From positions 1-28,228 of the forward strand of contig JAZSHF010000021.1 in the NCBI GenBank assembly GCA_045533115.1: 28,228 nt of DNA, written 5' to 3'. The notes beneath the pieces were generated by a model. That model was not told where the DNA came from. It searched no databases and saw only the letters and a program-made list of their open reading frames with translations. Source of the DNA: Colimorpha_A sp045533115 (GTDB lineage: Bacteria; Bacillota; Clostridia; Oscillospirales; CAG-272). Made by a program: the position numbers and the translations under genes. Below, in pieces: positions 1 through 9,209 of the stretch. Numbering within the stretch: position 1 is the first letter of the stretch; every line of letters begins with the position of its first letter.

Positions 1-1
1 T

Positions 2-3000
2 GACGCCACAACGGGAGAGCTCATCGAGCCCGTCTGGACAAATACCGACATTGGTGACAAGCAGTGGGCGGCAGTATACGGCGGCAAACACATATTCAGC
101 TTACCAAACGGCGGAAAGCTCTCGTTTACGGGAGCTCCTGCATACCTTTCCGTAGTCGAGTTCACCGCACCCGCTGACGGAACCTACACCTTCTCCGGAA
201 ACCTGTTTAAGGACTGGGGCGGAGAAAACGGATACAATAAAGAGGTCTTCTGGGTATCGAAGGGCGAGGAATTCAAGGTCTTCGACGTTCCGAACGACGC
301 GCTTCCGAACGGCCCCAAGAAGAGCGCTATCGGCTCGAATGTCATTGTTCAGGCAGAAGGAACGTCTCAAGGTCAGAAGATCGTTCTTGAAGGAAGCGTT
401 GAGCTTTTAGCGGGCGATAAGATCTACTTCGGTAAATCCGTAGCCGAGGACTGCACTATGTCCTGGTCTCTTTCGGGCGGCATAAACAGCCTTTCCGTTA
501 TCTACGGCACGGTTGAGAACCCCGATCCCGATCCCGATCCCAATCCTGATCCTGATCCTGATCCCAATCCTAATCCTAATCCTAATCCTGATCCCGATCC
601 TACTCCCGATCCTGATCCCGAGCCTGACGAGCCCTTCGAGGAAATTCCTACCGACAAGGGAACGAAATGGGATCTTCCTACCGATTTTACCGGCTTAAAG
701 AACGGTTACTTCAAGCTCTATGCGCTTATAGCCGAAACGGGCAAGCTTGTCGAGCCCGTCTGGACAAATGAAAGCAGCGGCAATCGGTGGGCGGCAACAT
801 ACGGCGGCAAAAACATATTCTCCTTAAAGACGGACGAAACGTTCGCATATACGGGAGCACCCGACTATCTTTCCGTAATCGAATTTACCGCGCCCGCAAC
901 GGGAGTATATACCTTCAACGAAACCGCCCGCAAGGACTGGGGAGCGGCAACAAACTTCGGAGCTAACGAGGTGTTCTCGGTGTCGAAGGGCAAAGAATTC
1001 GTAGTATACGATGTTTCCGCGCTCTCGAAGAAGAGTGCCATCGGTGCTAATATCCTCGCTCAGGCCACAGCTACCGAGAGCAATCAGATTATCACCCTTT
1101 CCGGCAGCGTTAAGCTTAAAGCAGGCGAAACGATCTACTTCTTAAGATCCGTTGCGGTCAACTGTACCCCCGGCGGCTCGCTCTCGGGCGCGGTCTTATC
1201 GCTCTCCGTAACCTACGGTGTGGGCACCGGCAATTCGACAGCAGTCGAGGTTGGCGAAGAGTTCGTGCTTCCCGAAACCCTTGAGGTTATCGGAAAGGGC
1301 AAGAACCTCGCGGCAAAAGACGCTTGGTCGCTCAGAGCTTACGAAAGCATGGCAACGAGAAAGCTTCTCGCTATGACCACCAACGCCTCGGAAGGCGACA
1401 TCTTCGGGGGCGGAGTTGCGTCCCTTAACTTCGCGGGCGAACCCTACGGAACCTTCAAGGCAGACGGCGGAGCGTACGGCAAAATGGCTGTGAACCCCTA
1501 CAAGGGCGCGGCGGCAGTTGTATTCACCGCACCTGCAGACGGCGTTTATTACTTCGAGCAGAAGGTACATCAGGAGCAGCTCAAGCTTGTTAACGGAAAA
1601 TACCAGTGCGCGGTTATGTACACGGTATATAAGGGCAACGATATATACGCATCCTACTATGCAACCAACGCGAAGGCTAAGGACGGCGTCCTCAGCGGAT
1701 ACGTAACCCTCAAGCCCGGTGAGGAGCTTCTCTTCGTTGCAGAAGACATCTTTACGGGTCAAGTATGGAATATCTCCGACAGCGATAAGAAATCGGTCGA
1801 GGAAACCGGCTACGGTGCATATATCAAGGACATTGTTGTTAAAAAGGCGGGCGAGATCCCCGAGGATCATAAGGACGTCGTTTACGGCGCGTCGTTCGAC
1901 GGAAGCTCCGAGGTCAGCGGCAACTTTACTCTCGTCGGCTTCGATTACGCAACCAAGAAGCCCGTAACGACCGACGCAATCGTCAAGGACGGAACCTCTT
2001 GGTCGATATCGGCAGGCACTCAGATAGTATGGGGCGGTACCGTAGGTGACGCGTCCAAGACTGCAGTGGGCAGCGCTGTCGGTGCGATACTCTTCAAGGC
2101 ACCTGCAGAGGGCTACTACTCTCTGACGATGGAGGGTGTTCAGAAACTGCTCAAATCTTCCGTAAATGCGGCGGCAAACGGCGAGTGCGGATACTGTTCC
2201 TTCGAGATCATCGACAAAAACGGAAAGGTTCTTAATACCGCATCCACCTATTACGGCGTAGTTGGACCCGATATGCTCGACGTGAAGCTTCTCGTAAGCG
2301 CAAACTGCTACCTTAAGGAAAACGAAGAGGTATACCTCGTATACCGTCCCGCCGACAGTACGAAGACCGCAGATTACACCGTAACTCTTTCGAACGTAAG
2401 CGTACTCCTTGGAGAGCACGGCTGTACGGGCGGCACCTCCGACTGTAAGAACAAGGCAACTTGTGACATCTGCGGAGAAAAATACGGCGACTATAACTAC
2501 GATAAGCACGTTTCGGGCTGTAAGGTAACCTACACGAAGAGCGAAAACGGACACATCGGAAAGTGGTCGAAGTGCGGATACGAGGCAGGCACGGTAGCAT
2601 CGCACACCTGGTCAAACGGCAAGTGCTCCGCATGCTCGTACCAGTGCAAGCATCCCGAAAACGCATCTGAAGCGAACTGCAGCCACGCGGCGATCTGTGC
2701 AGTCTGCGGAGCGGAACGCGGCGCGAAGAACCCGAGCATACACGTTGAATACGGCTACGAGATCGACTTCAGCGCGGCAACCGCCACGAAGCATTTCGTT
2801 ATCTACGGCTGCTGTATGGACGAATATATAGCAGAGGATCATACGTTTGTGAACGGCGTTTGCGTAGTCTGCGAATACGGCTCCAATACTCATACGGGCG
2901 GAGATACAACGACTCCTCCCGGCGGAGATACAACGACTCCTCCCGGCGGAGACACAACGACCAACCCCGGCGGAGATACAACGACCGAGCCCGGCGAAAC

Positions 3001-3130
3001 TGAGGGCGAGGGCGAAAACGTCGGTGGCAAAAACAACAGTACCGACATCATTCTTATCGTAGCACTTATCGGTGCGGCGGTAATAATCGCGGTAATAGTA
3101 GTTGCAGCAGTAACTAAACGCCGTAAGTAA
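2..3130 (+). CDS. Large surface protein, 5' partial, C-terminal membrane anchor
   Basis: The frame is open from the window edge, so the start lies upstream; 1042 residues are visible. Two related beta-type modules (about residues 1-170 and 218-405) share motifs such as EPVWTN, FTAP and a closing L-S-V-x-Y-G strand, and are joined by a Pro-Asp/Asn repeat linker (about 174-210). Two more modules follow (about 420-620 and 625-800), then a Cys-rich part (about 802-960) with repeated C-x2-C pairs such as CDICGEKYG and CAVCGAERG, then a Thr-Pro-Gly-Gly repeat stalk, one hydrophobic helix (about 1018-1037) and a KRRK tail. There is no LPxTG motif, so anchoring by the single helix is inferred. Function is not recognised; adhesion or carbohydrate binding would suit this layout. 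The next gene shares the FTAPE-type module and the Cys pairs, so the two probably act together at the cell surface. Confidence 0.85.
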   Translation, partial: DATTGELIEPVWTNTDIGDKQWAAVYGGKHIFSLPNGGKLSFTGAPAYLSVVEFTAPADGTYTFSGNLFKDWGGENGYNKEVFWVSKGEEFKVFDVPNDALPNGPKKSAIGSNVIVQAEGTSQGQKIVLEGSVELLAGDKIYFGKSVAEDCTMSWSLSGGINSLSVIYGTVENPDPDPDPNPDPDPDPNPNPNPNPDPDPTPDPDPEPDEPFEEIPTDKGTKWDLPTDFTGLKNGYFKLYALIAETGKLVEPVWTNESSGNRWAATYGGKNIFSLKTDETFAYTGAPDYLSVIEFTAPATGVYTFNETARKDWGAATNFGANEVFSVSKGKEFVVYDVSALSKKSAIGANILAQATATESNQIITLSGSVKLKAGETIYFLRSVAVNCTPGGSLSGAVLSLSVTYGVGTGNSTAVEVGEEFVLPETLEVIGKGKNLAAKDAWSLRAYESMATRKLLAMTTNASEGDIFGGGVASLNFAGEPYGTFKADGGAYGKMAVNPYKGAAAVVFTAPADGVYYFEQKVHQEQLKLVNGKYQCAVMYTVYKGNDIYASYYATNAKAKDGVLSGYVTLKPGEELLFVAEDIFTGQVWNISDSDKKSVEETGYGAYIKDIVVKKAGEIPEDHKDVVYGASFDGSSEVSGNFTLVGFDYATKKPVTTDAIVKDGTSWSISAGTQIVWGGTVGDASKTAVGSAVGAILFKAPAEGYYSLTMEGVQKLLKSSVNAAANGECGYCSFEIIDKNGKVLNTASTYYGVVGPDMLDVKLLVSANCYLKENEEVYLVYRPADSTKTADYTVTLSNVSVLLGEHGCTGGTSDCKNKATCDICGEKYGDYNYDKHVSGCKVTYTKSENGHIGKWSKCGYEAGTVASHTWSNGKCSACSYQCKHPENASEANCSHAAICAVCGAERGAKNPSIHVEYGYEIDFSAATATKHFVIYGCCMDEYIAEDHTFVNGVCVVCEYGSNTHTGGDTTTPPGGDTTTPPGGDTTTNPGGDTTTEPGETEGEGENVGGKNNSTDIILIVALIGAAVIIAVIVVAAVTKRRK
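521..631 (+). repeat. In-frame hexanucleotide repeat coding a Pro-Asp/Asn linker
   Basis: About 18 tandem units of the type CC[CT][GA]AT encode Pro-Asp or Pro-Asn dipeptides between two surface modules. The unit is a multiple of three, so slippage would change linker length and not the frame. Confidence 0.9.
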
Positions 3131-3138
3131 CAAAATGC

Positions 3139-3169
3139 ATAACGGTAGCTGCTTTGCAGCTACCGTTAT
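3139..3169 (+). terminator. Strong hairpin after the surface-protein gene
   Basis: Two perfectly matched 14-base arms flank a TTT loop, 8 bases after the stop codon. No T-run follows (the next bases are CAAAGGG), so it is a poor intrinsic terminator by the usual rule and may instead protect the 3' end or pause polymerase. Confidence 0.6.
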
Positions 3170-3270
3170 CAAAGGGAATAGGCGTTCATTCAACCGATGA
3201 CCGCCGCGCTCCCGATATATCCCCGTCCGCGAGCCGGACGAAAAATACAAAATTTTATTAAGGAAATATT

Positions 3271-6200
3271 ATGAAAAAACGATTACTCTCATTTTTTCTG
3301 GCATGTTTCATGGTGGCATCTACGTTCATAATCTCAAAACCGATCGTGCACATCCACGCGGTTGATAACGGCGGTGATATTGATTCGCTTCCTATGGACT
3401 GGAAGGTCACGGGCACTATTGACGCTAACGGCTGGGAGCTTGCTGTTAAGGGTAACTGGCAGCTTACTACCTTCGGTAATCCTACCGATCCTGAAACGAT
3501 CAGAGACGGCGAGTCCGAAGCGCCTATCGCATACGGTGTTGACAACAGTCTTTCACCTCAGTCGTATATTGAGTCAAGACATAACCGCGAAATTGTTGCC
3601 AATATGGACGTTTCGGACTGGAATACTTGGCGCATCTATCTGGACTCGCGTTACGACGGTAACCCCAAGCCGATTTTCTCGGGCGATAACGAAAGTTATA
3701 TGATAATTAACCCCGCGAAGCCGAATAACATGACCTCAAACCCCGCGGCAGTATTTACCGCGCCCGAGGACGGAACCTATACGTACAGCGAGTTCGTTGA
3801 AGGCGTGTTGTTTGAAAAGGACGGAAGCCCCGTTTCGGTTACAGCTACCGTAAGAAAGAACGGCGTTCTTATTGACGCCTTTGTTCCTACGTCGACAAAC
3901 GCCTCAAGAACTCTCGAAGGAAAAGTCTCCCTCAAGAAGGGCGAACTCCTTATGTTCGTATTCACTCTCAATTCCGAGGTTGCGCTCGGTGCTGAGGAGG
4001 AAGTTATTCATCTCGGCAACACCTATGTCAAGAAGAGCGGCGATTACGTAGAAGACGCTTCTACCGGAACCAAATACGTTCTTCCTATGGATTGGTCTAC
4101 CGGTCTTACCAAGGATAGCTACGGTTGGGATCTCTCTCAGAAGGGCAACTGGAGACTCGCCGGAGCGTTTGTCAGTACCGGTAACCCCAATAATTTTGTC
4201 AATGCGCCCTCTAACATCACGGTAGAGGATGCTACCAATACCGACGGTATCGGTCCCGCGCCTTGGATCGAGTCTTATGACAACCGTGTAAACGCAAAGG
4301 TCTCGAATGTTCCTGCCGGCTATTGCGAGTGGGATGTTAACGCTGAGCGCAGGGACAGAAGCGGTACGATATTCAAGTACGGAGATAATGGCTCCTTCAT
4401 CAGAGTTTCCCCGAGAAATCTCGCGAATGCTAATGTCTCGGCAAGATACCCTTCCGTCATATTTACCGCACCCGAGAACGGCACGTATTCTTATAGCACT
4501 CTCGTTTCCGGCGCGGCATTTAAGGACTCCACCGGAGCCGCCGTGGAGGGTATGGTTACTATAAGAAGTAACGGCAACGTGGTCGCTACCTTCTCTCCTA
4601 CCCCGGACGACGCCGAAGCGATCCTCACGGGAACGGTTGAGCTTGTGAAGGGCGAAACCTTTGTGATAACCTTCCATTGCTATGAGTACGGTGACCTTGG
4701 CGCCTATACCCATACCTTCAATATCGGCGACACCTCCCTTACAAAGATAGGCAAATATAACAGAGCCGAGGTAAACCATTCCCCGATCTTTGACGGAACC
4801 TCACTTACCGATATCTCGGGCAACGTCAAGCTCTGGGGCTACAATACCGATACAGAGACCTTCTACGACATGACCAGTGGCGACATAAAGATGGTTCTCT
4901 CCGAGGACGGCACGACCTGGTACGCTCACGATCTTAACGGAACTAACGGAGGTAACGGAGTTGACTCCGGCCCGCCTTCGAAAAACTACATTTGGTCCGG
5001 TCTTGTAAACGGTCCGATCACTATGGTCGGCGGAAACCTCAGAACCGAAAATACGGGCTTCGCGCTTATATTCACCGCTCCCTACGAAGGCACCTTCACC
5101 GTTAACGCTGACCTTCAATCGATATTCATATATGTCGAAGCATGGGGCGGCGGTTCATACCACGATCATAAAATAATGCTCGGTGACGGCACCGTGCTCA
5201 AAGAGATGTCTACCCGCGGTCAGCCGAACGAATATACGGTGAGTATGTCCGTCAAGGTTGATCTTAAGAAGGGTGATCAGGTCATCATTCTCAAGACTCC
5301 CGATCCCGATTCCGACATCCATAATAACTCCTGTAACGGTAATGCGAAGATTGAAATCAAGGAAGTAAACCACGTTTGTCAGGCAGGCTCGCTCAAGCTC
5401 GTTGATGAGATCAGCGCAGGCTGCTTGGACGGTCGTTCCAAGCACTACGCTTGCTGCTGCGGTCTTATCTACTCAGACGCTGAAGCAACTCAGCCCATTG
5501 AGGACATTGCTGACATTGCTATCAAAGGCGACGGCCACGATACGGGCGATTATATTGCCAATCAGAGCAAGCATTGGAAGCACTGCTCCGTCTGCAACAC
5601 CGACGTCGAGGTCGAGGCACACACTTGGGCAGGCGGCGCTTGTAAGGTATGTAAGTACGCTTGCGACCACAGTTGGAACGGCGACAACGTATGCGACAAC
5701 TGCGGATACGACCGTGCCGCCGACCTTGCTGTCGAATCCCTCAAGGACGCTCTTGATAACTACTTCAACGAGGGCGCAAACAACGAAGTCAATCCCGTAG
5801 GTCCTACGACCCCCCTCGACAGCTTCAAGGTAACTCGTCCTTCCGAAAAGGTAACGGGACTTGAATATGCTCAATTCAATCTCCGCTTTGAGAACGGAAT
5901 CATTCTCCGTCATCACTTCATAGTTGAACAAAATATTGGTCTCTATACCTTTACCGTAAACGGCGTAGAGGTTACTCCTGTTAATACAGGTGCTAAAGTT
6001 TACTACATCGAGACCGTATGCGAAGCAGGAAAGCTTCACGTTCCCGACACCATCACGGTCAAGAAGGGAGACGAAAGCGTTGACTTCAGCGTTTCGGTAT
6101 ACTCCTACATCGCAGTCGCGCTTGAAAAGTCGACCGATCCCAAGGTCAAGACCGCTCTCAAGTCGCTTTACGACTATAACGAGGCTCTCTATACCGCAAG

Positions 6201-7461
6201 CGGCGACAGAGCACTCCTTGAGATCACGGTAGAATCCGAAGCTATTTCCAAGTTTAAGAGCGACCGCACCTACGATGAAACGAAGGACGACATAACCCTC
6301 ATTCTCGTAATGGGACAGTCGAACTTTACGACAAGTGCGGGCTTCGCTTGGGAATACGGCTTCAATTACCTCTCAGGTCAGAGTACCGTTCCTCCCGTAT
6401 CTCCTATCGTTCCTAATGAGGGAACGGTATACTCGTTCTTCAATGCAGACACTAAGCTTGAGGGATTTGCGAACCAGAACTTCGCTCTCAACGCCTCGCA
6501 TGATATGCACTATCTCTCCAACCCCATTCGCGGAACCGATTGTATAGGCGGTGTAACTCCCGTATTCGGTACCAAATGGCACGAGCTTACCGGAACCAAG
6601 GTAGTATTCCTTCAGGTTGCTGAGGGCAGCACGGGTATCGACGAATGGGTACCCAATCCCGATCCTTCCACCTGCGGATGCTCTAAGGGAGGCAAAGCAG
6701 ATCGCTATGCCAAGGCAGTAGCAGCATACACGAATGCGTATGAAGCGCTTTCCAAGGAGTATAACGTCGTCCTCTCCGGCTACATTTGGAACCAGGGCGA
6801 AGCAGACGAGCTTGAAAAGAGCGCACCCGTTCTCGTCCGCGACGATCAGTCCTACTACGATGCATACACGAGTATGCACAATAGCATTATGAGCGAGCTT
6901 GATCTCGACTTCGGCGGAATTTCCGTAGTTCGTGCCGACAGAGCAGGCGACACCAAGGAAGCAAGTGCGTCCTATACGAAAGCGCGCGCTGCACAGTATA
7001 AGCTCTGTAACGACCTCGAAAATCTCTATATGATTTCGACGTTCTCCGAGACCTGCTCCCGCGATATGATGGATCAGGGCAATACCGTCCACTATTCGCA
7101 GAAGGTATTTAACGAAATGGGCGTAGATATGGCTAACAACCTCTACTCTCAGCTTGGATACGGCCCGACCAACGCTTACGCGGGCATCAAGATACTGAGC
7201 AAGACCGGTTATACCATTACCGATATCGACGCAAACGGCGAGCTCGTAAGCGGCAGCAACGTAATTACCGCTGACAGCACCGCGGGCAGAATCATCGTTA
7301 AGAAATCCGCTCTCGGACGCGATGATACCGTATCCTGCAAGATCACCGTAAACGGCGTCGATTGCTCGAAGTATATTAACGGATTCGGCGTTATCGACTG
7401 GGCAGCACTTGAGGCTGAAACCGGTATGACCTCGCTCAAGGTCGTTGTAAACGTTAAGTAA
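3271..7461 (+). CDS. Secreted multi-domain protein with SASA/SGNH-type carbohydrate esterase domain
   Basis: The start is supported by AAGGA six bases upstream and a signal peptide at residues 1-31 (MKKR, hydrophobic core, IHAVDN). Two tandem modules (about 38-260 and 265-490) each open with a PMDW motif and carry FTAPE-G-TY-Y. A third module spans about 505-700. A Cys-pair region (about 700-820; CSVCN, CKVCK, CDNCG) resembles that of the upstream protein. The region at about 1005-1320 looks like the SASA family (sialate O-acetylesterase / acetylxylan esterase): GQSN at 1015-1018 gives the nucleophile Ser1017, WNQGEAD at 1173-1179 is the family block with Gln/Glu, and His1274 in NTVHYS is the likely catalytic His. 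The inferred role is removal of O-acetyl groups from host or dietary glycans outside the cell. Substrate is unknown. No membrane anchor is seen. A small peptide gene follows after 17 bases. Confidence 0.8.
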   Translation: MKKRLLSFFLACFMVASTFIISKPIVHIHAVDNGGDIDSLPMDWKVTGTIDANGWELAVKGNWQLTTFGNPTDPETIRDGESEAPIAYGVDNSLSPQSYIESRHNREIVANMDVSDWNTWRIYLDSRYDGNPKPIFSGDNESYMIINPAKPNNMTSNPAAVFTAPEDGTYTYSEFVEGVLFEKDGSPVSVTATVRKNGVLIDAFVPTSTNASRTLEGKVSLKKGELLMFVFTLNSEVALGAEEEVIHLGNTYVKKSGDYVEDASTGTKYVLPMDWSTGLTKDSYGWDLSQKGNWRLAGAFVSTGNPNNFVNAPSNITVEDATNTDGIGPAPWIESYDNRVNAKVSNVPAGYCEWDVNAERRDRSGTIFKYGDNGSFIRVSPRNLANANVSARYPSVIFTAPENGTYSYSTLVSGAAFKDSTGAAVEGMVTIRSNGNVVATFSPTPDDAEAILTGTVELVKGETFVITFHCYEYGDLGAYTHTFNIGDTSLTKIGKYNRAEVNHSPIFDGTSLTDISGNVKLWGYNTDTETFYDMTSGDIKMVLSEDGTTWYAHDLNGTNGGNGVDSGPPSKNYIWSGLVNGPITMVGGNLRTENTGFALIFTAPYEGTFTVNADLQSIFIYVEAWGGGSYHDHKIMLGDGTVLKEMSTRGQPNEYTVSMSVKVDLKKGDQVIILKTPDPDSDIHNNSCNGNAKIEIKEVNHVCQAGSLKLVDEISAGCLDGRSKHYACCCGLIYSDAEATQPIEDIADIAIKGDGHDTGDYIANQSKHWKHCSVCNTDVEVEAHTWAGGACKVCKYACDHSWNGDNVCDNCGYDRAADLAVESLKDALDNYFNEGANNEVNPVGPTTPLDSFKVTRPSEKVTGLEYAQFNLRFENGIILRHHFIVEQNIGLYTFTVNGVEVTPVNTGAKVYYIETVCEAGKLHVPDTITVKKGDESVDFSVSVYSYIAVALEKSTDPKVKTALKSLYDYNEALYTASGDRALLEITVESEAISKFKSDRTYDETKDDITLILVMGQSNFTTSAGFAWEYGFNYLSGQSTVPPVSPIVPNEGTVYSFFNADTKLEGFANQNFALNASHDMHYLSNPIRGTDCIGGVTPVFGTKWHELTGTKVVFLQVAEGSTGIDEWVPNPDPSTCGCSKGGKADRYAKAVAAYTNAYEALSKEYNVVLSGYIWNQGEADELEKSAPVLVRDDQSYYDAYTSMHNSIMSELDLDFGGISVVRADRAGDTKEASASYTKARAAQYKLCNDLENLYMISTFSETCSRDMMDQGNTVHYSQKVFNEMGVDMANNLYSQLGYGPTNAYAGIKILSKTGYTITDIDANGELVSGSNVITADSTAGRIIVKKSALGRDDTVSCKITVNGVDCSKYINGFGVIDWAALEAETGMTSLKVVVNVK

Positions 7462-7478
7462 TTGAAAGGAGTTAAGTA

Positions 7479-7607
7479 ATGGAAAAGAACTTTGAGATGC
7501 CTACCCTCACCATGGTAGTGTTTGAAAACGAAGACGTTATTACGACCTCCTTTCCGTTTTTCAAAGGAGCCTACGGTCTTCCGGTATTCAATCCCTTGGC
7601 TGAGTAA
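7479..7607 (+). CDS. 42-residue peptide with EDVITTS motif
   Basis: This short gene has a very good ribosome site (GAAAGGAG, seven bases before ATG) and sits 17 bases after the esterase gene and just before the terminator, so it is almost surely made on the same transcript. The product begins MEKNFEMPTLTMVVFENEDV and continues ITTSFPFF, ending in NPLAE. The P-x-hydrophobic-F-E-x-E-D-V-I-T-T-S pattern resembles many short unnamed proteins I recall from gut Clostridia. It has no signal peptide and no Cys. Function is not known; the Phe/Pro/Gly-rich tail after the TTS could be a released or modified part, but nothing here proves that. Confidence 0.75.
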   Translation: MEKNFEMPTLTMVVFENEDVITTSFPFFKGAYGLPVFNPLAE

Positions 7608-7620
7608 TAATAAAACAAGG

Positions 7621-7649
7621 AAAAGCACCTGCCTCGGCAGGTGCTTTTT
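7621..7649 (+). terminator. Intrinsic terminator of the esterase-peptide unit
   Basis: AGCACCTGC and GCAGGTGCT form a GC-rich stem with a CTCG tetraloop, followed by TTTTTG; flanking A and T runs extend the stem. Confidence 0.92.
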
Positions 7650-7763
7650 GTGTCAAACAAGAATTGTTTTTGTGCGGGCAAACACACCTCTGCTGCGGTT
7701 AAGGTGTCGAAGCATCGCAGCCCCCGCCCCGCCCGATAATTACACGCATAAGACAATAAAACA

Positions 7764-7792
7764 TTGACTTTTTTCGTTAATTCTGTTATCAT
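7764..7792 (+). promoter_or_regulatory. Sigma-A promoter of the glycosyltransferase unit
   Basis: TTGACT, 17 bases, TATCAT, about 30 bases before the start codon at 7822. The 7650-7763 stretch upstream holds nothing else I can name. Confidence 0.8.
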
Positions 7793-7821
7793 ATACTTAT
7801 TATAGTGAAAGGCGCGTGATT

Positions 7822-8625
7822 ATGAGTAAGATATCGGTCATAATGGGTATATATAACTGTGAAGGCACGCTTGCTGCCGCGATAGAGTCGATCCTCGGTC
7901 AAACTTATACGGATTTTGAGCTTATAATGTGTGACGACGGCTCGTCGGACGGCACGCTCACTCTCGCGCAGTCATACGCCGAAAAATTCGGCAACGTAAA
8001 GGTAATAAAAAACGAGAAGAATATGCGCCTTGCGTATTCGCTCAACCACTGTCTTTCGATAGCGAGCGGTGAATATATTGCGAGAATGGACGCGGACGAC
8101 GTATCGTGCCCTACACGCTTCGAAAAACAGGTCGAATTTCTTGACAGTCACCCCGAGATCGACCTCGTAGGCACGTCGCTCACCGTAAAGGACGGAGATG
8201 AGCTTCTCTACAACCGCATCTATCCTTACGACCCGATAAAAAACGTGTATTTGACGGCATCGCCCTTTGCACATCCGACCGTGATGATAAGAAAAAGTGT
8301 CCTTACCGCCCTCGGCGGATACCGCGTTTCGCCCGAGACGATGCGATGTGAGGACCTTGATCTGTGGTTCCGCTTTGCCATCGCCGGATATAAGGGTGTA
8401 AACCTTTCCGAGCCTCTTTATCTCTATCAGGAAAGCTTGAATGATTACAAAAAGCGCACCGTCAAGGCAGCTCTCGGTATTCGAAAGGTTTACCTCAAGT
8501 ATTATAAAGAAACGAAGGCACCGCTGAAGTATCGGCTTATGACGCTGAAGCCCGTCATCGCCGCATTTCTGCCTGCATCCTACAAGGCGCGGCACCATAA
8601 AAAGGCGGGGCAGCCGCTTAACTGA
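7822..8625 (+). CDS. Family 2 glycosyltransferase
   Basis: The 267-residue protein has the GT-A fold signature of GT2 enzymes: the opening I-S-V-I-M-G-I-Y-N strand, nucleotide-binding CDDGSSDGT (Asp38, Asp39), the metal-binding DAD at residues 90-92 in RMDADD, and CEDLDLWFR as the acceptor-side acidic motif. It would transfer a sugar from a nucleotide sugar, probably for cell-surface polysaccharide or teichoic-type glycan. A GTG six bases upstream is in frame, but GAAAGG lies nine bases before the ATG at 7822, which is therefore preferred. There is no membrane segment, so it acts in the cytoplasm. A Nudix gene follows after 31 bases, most likely in the same operon. Donor and acceptor cannot be read from the sequence. 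Confidence 0.9.
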   Translation: MSKISVIMGIYNCEGTLAAAIESILGQTYTDFELIMCDDGSSDGTLTLAQSYAEKFGNVKVIKNEKNMRLAYSLNHCLSIASGEYIARMDADDVSCPTRFEKQVEFLDSHPEIDLVGTSLTVKDGDELLYNRIYPYDPIKNVYLTASPFAHPTVMIRKSVLTALGGYRVSPETMRCEDLDLWFRFAIAGYKGVNLSEPLYLYQESLNDYKKRTVKAALGIRKVYLKYYKETKAPLKYRLMTLKPVIAAFLPASYKARHHKKAGQPLN

Positions 8626-8656
8626 TGCACAAATTCTGCCGAAAGGAGACCGAAAA

Positions 8657-9181
8657 ATGAAAAAGCTCAAGGATCTGAACGATTCGGTTCTCCTGGGAGA
8701 AGAGGGTATGTCAAACCACAGCCCGCGTCTTGCCGCACGCGCGGTTTTGCGCCGCCGCGACGGAAAATACGCGCTTATGTATACCGAAAAATTCGACCTT
8801 TACTCCCTGCCCGGCGGCGGAGTCGAAAAGGGCGAGGGGCTCATTGACGCCCTCAAACGCGAGATCCTTGAGGAAACGGGATGCTCGTGTGACAGAATAC
8901 GCGTGCTCGGCTATGTCTACGAAAACCGCGCCTGCCACGATTTTACTCAAAAATCCTTTTACTTCGCGGTTAAGACCGAGAAGCACATTGAAAAAAATAA
9001 GCTGACGGCAAAGGAGCGCGCCGTAAACGTAAAGCTTCTTTGGGTGCCTTACGCAACGCTCGTCAAGAAGATAACCGGCTCAAGCCCCGAAACCGCGCAG
9101 AAGAAATACATTCAGGCGCGCGACAGTGCCGCGCTCGAGGAATACGACAAGTGGCTGAAAAGCAAGAACAAAAACGGATAA
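8657..9181 (+). CDS. Nudix hydrolase
   Basis: The 174-residue protein carries a complete Nudix box at residues 54-76: Gly54, Glu60, Arg68-Glu69, Glu72-Glu73, Gly75, fitting GX5EX7REUXEEXGU. Proteins of this family cleave nucleoside diphosphates linked to another group, using divalent metal. AAAGGAGA stands upstream of the ATG. The location behind a glycosyltransferase fits turnover of a nucleotide sugar or general nucleotide clean-up, but the substrate is not predictable. Its stop codon overlaps the stem of the terminator shared with the opposite gene. Confidence 0.9.
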   Translation: MKKLKDLNDSVLLGEEGMSNHSPRLAARAVLRRRDGKYALMYTEKFDLYSLPGGGVEKGEGLIDALKREILEETGCSCDRIRVLGYVYENRACHDFTQKSFYFAVKTEKHIEKNKLTAKERAVNVKLLWVPYATLVKKITGSSPETAQKKYIQARDSAALEEYDKWLKSKNKNG

Positions 9182-9205
9182 CGGGAAACCGTTATCCGTT
9201 TTTGT
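9170..9205. terminator. Bidirectional terminator between converging genes
   Basis: ACGGATAACGG and CCGTTATCCGT pair around a GAAA loop. TTTTTGTT follows on the plus strand and the matching A-run (GAACAAAAA) gives a T-run on the minus strand, so one hairpin can end both the Nudix unit and the minus-strand unit. Confidence 0.9.
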
Positions 9206-9209
9206 TATT

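Noticed and set aside
521..631. Regular repeat considered as a CRISPR array
   Set aside because: Six-base coding microsatellite with no spacers; no CRISPR array or cas gene is seen in the window.
1196..2605. Long minus-strand open frame (469 codons) over the first surface gene
   Set aside because: No ribosome site or domain; the plus-strand frame has modules, motifs and an anchor. It is a codon-bias shadow.
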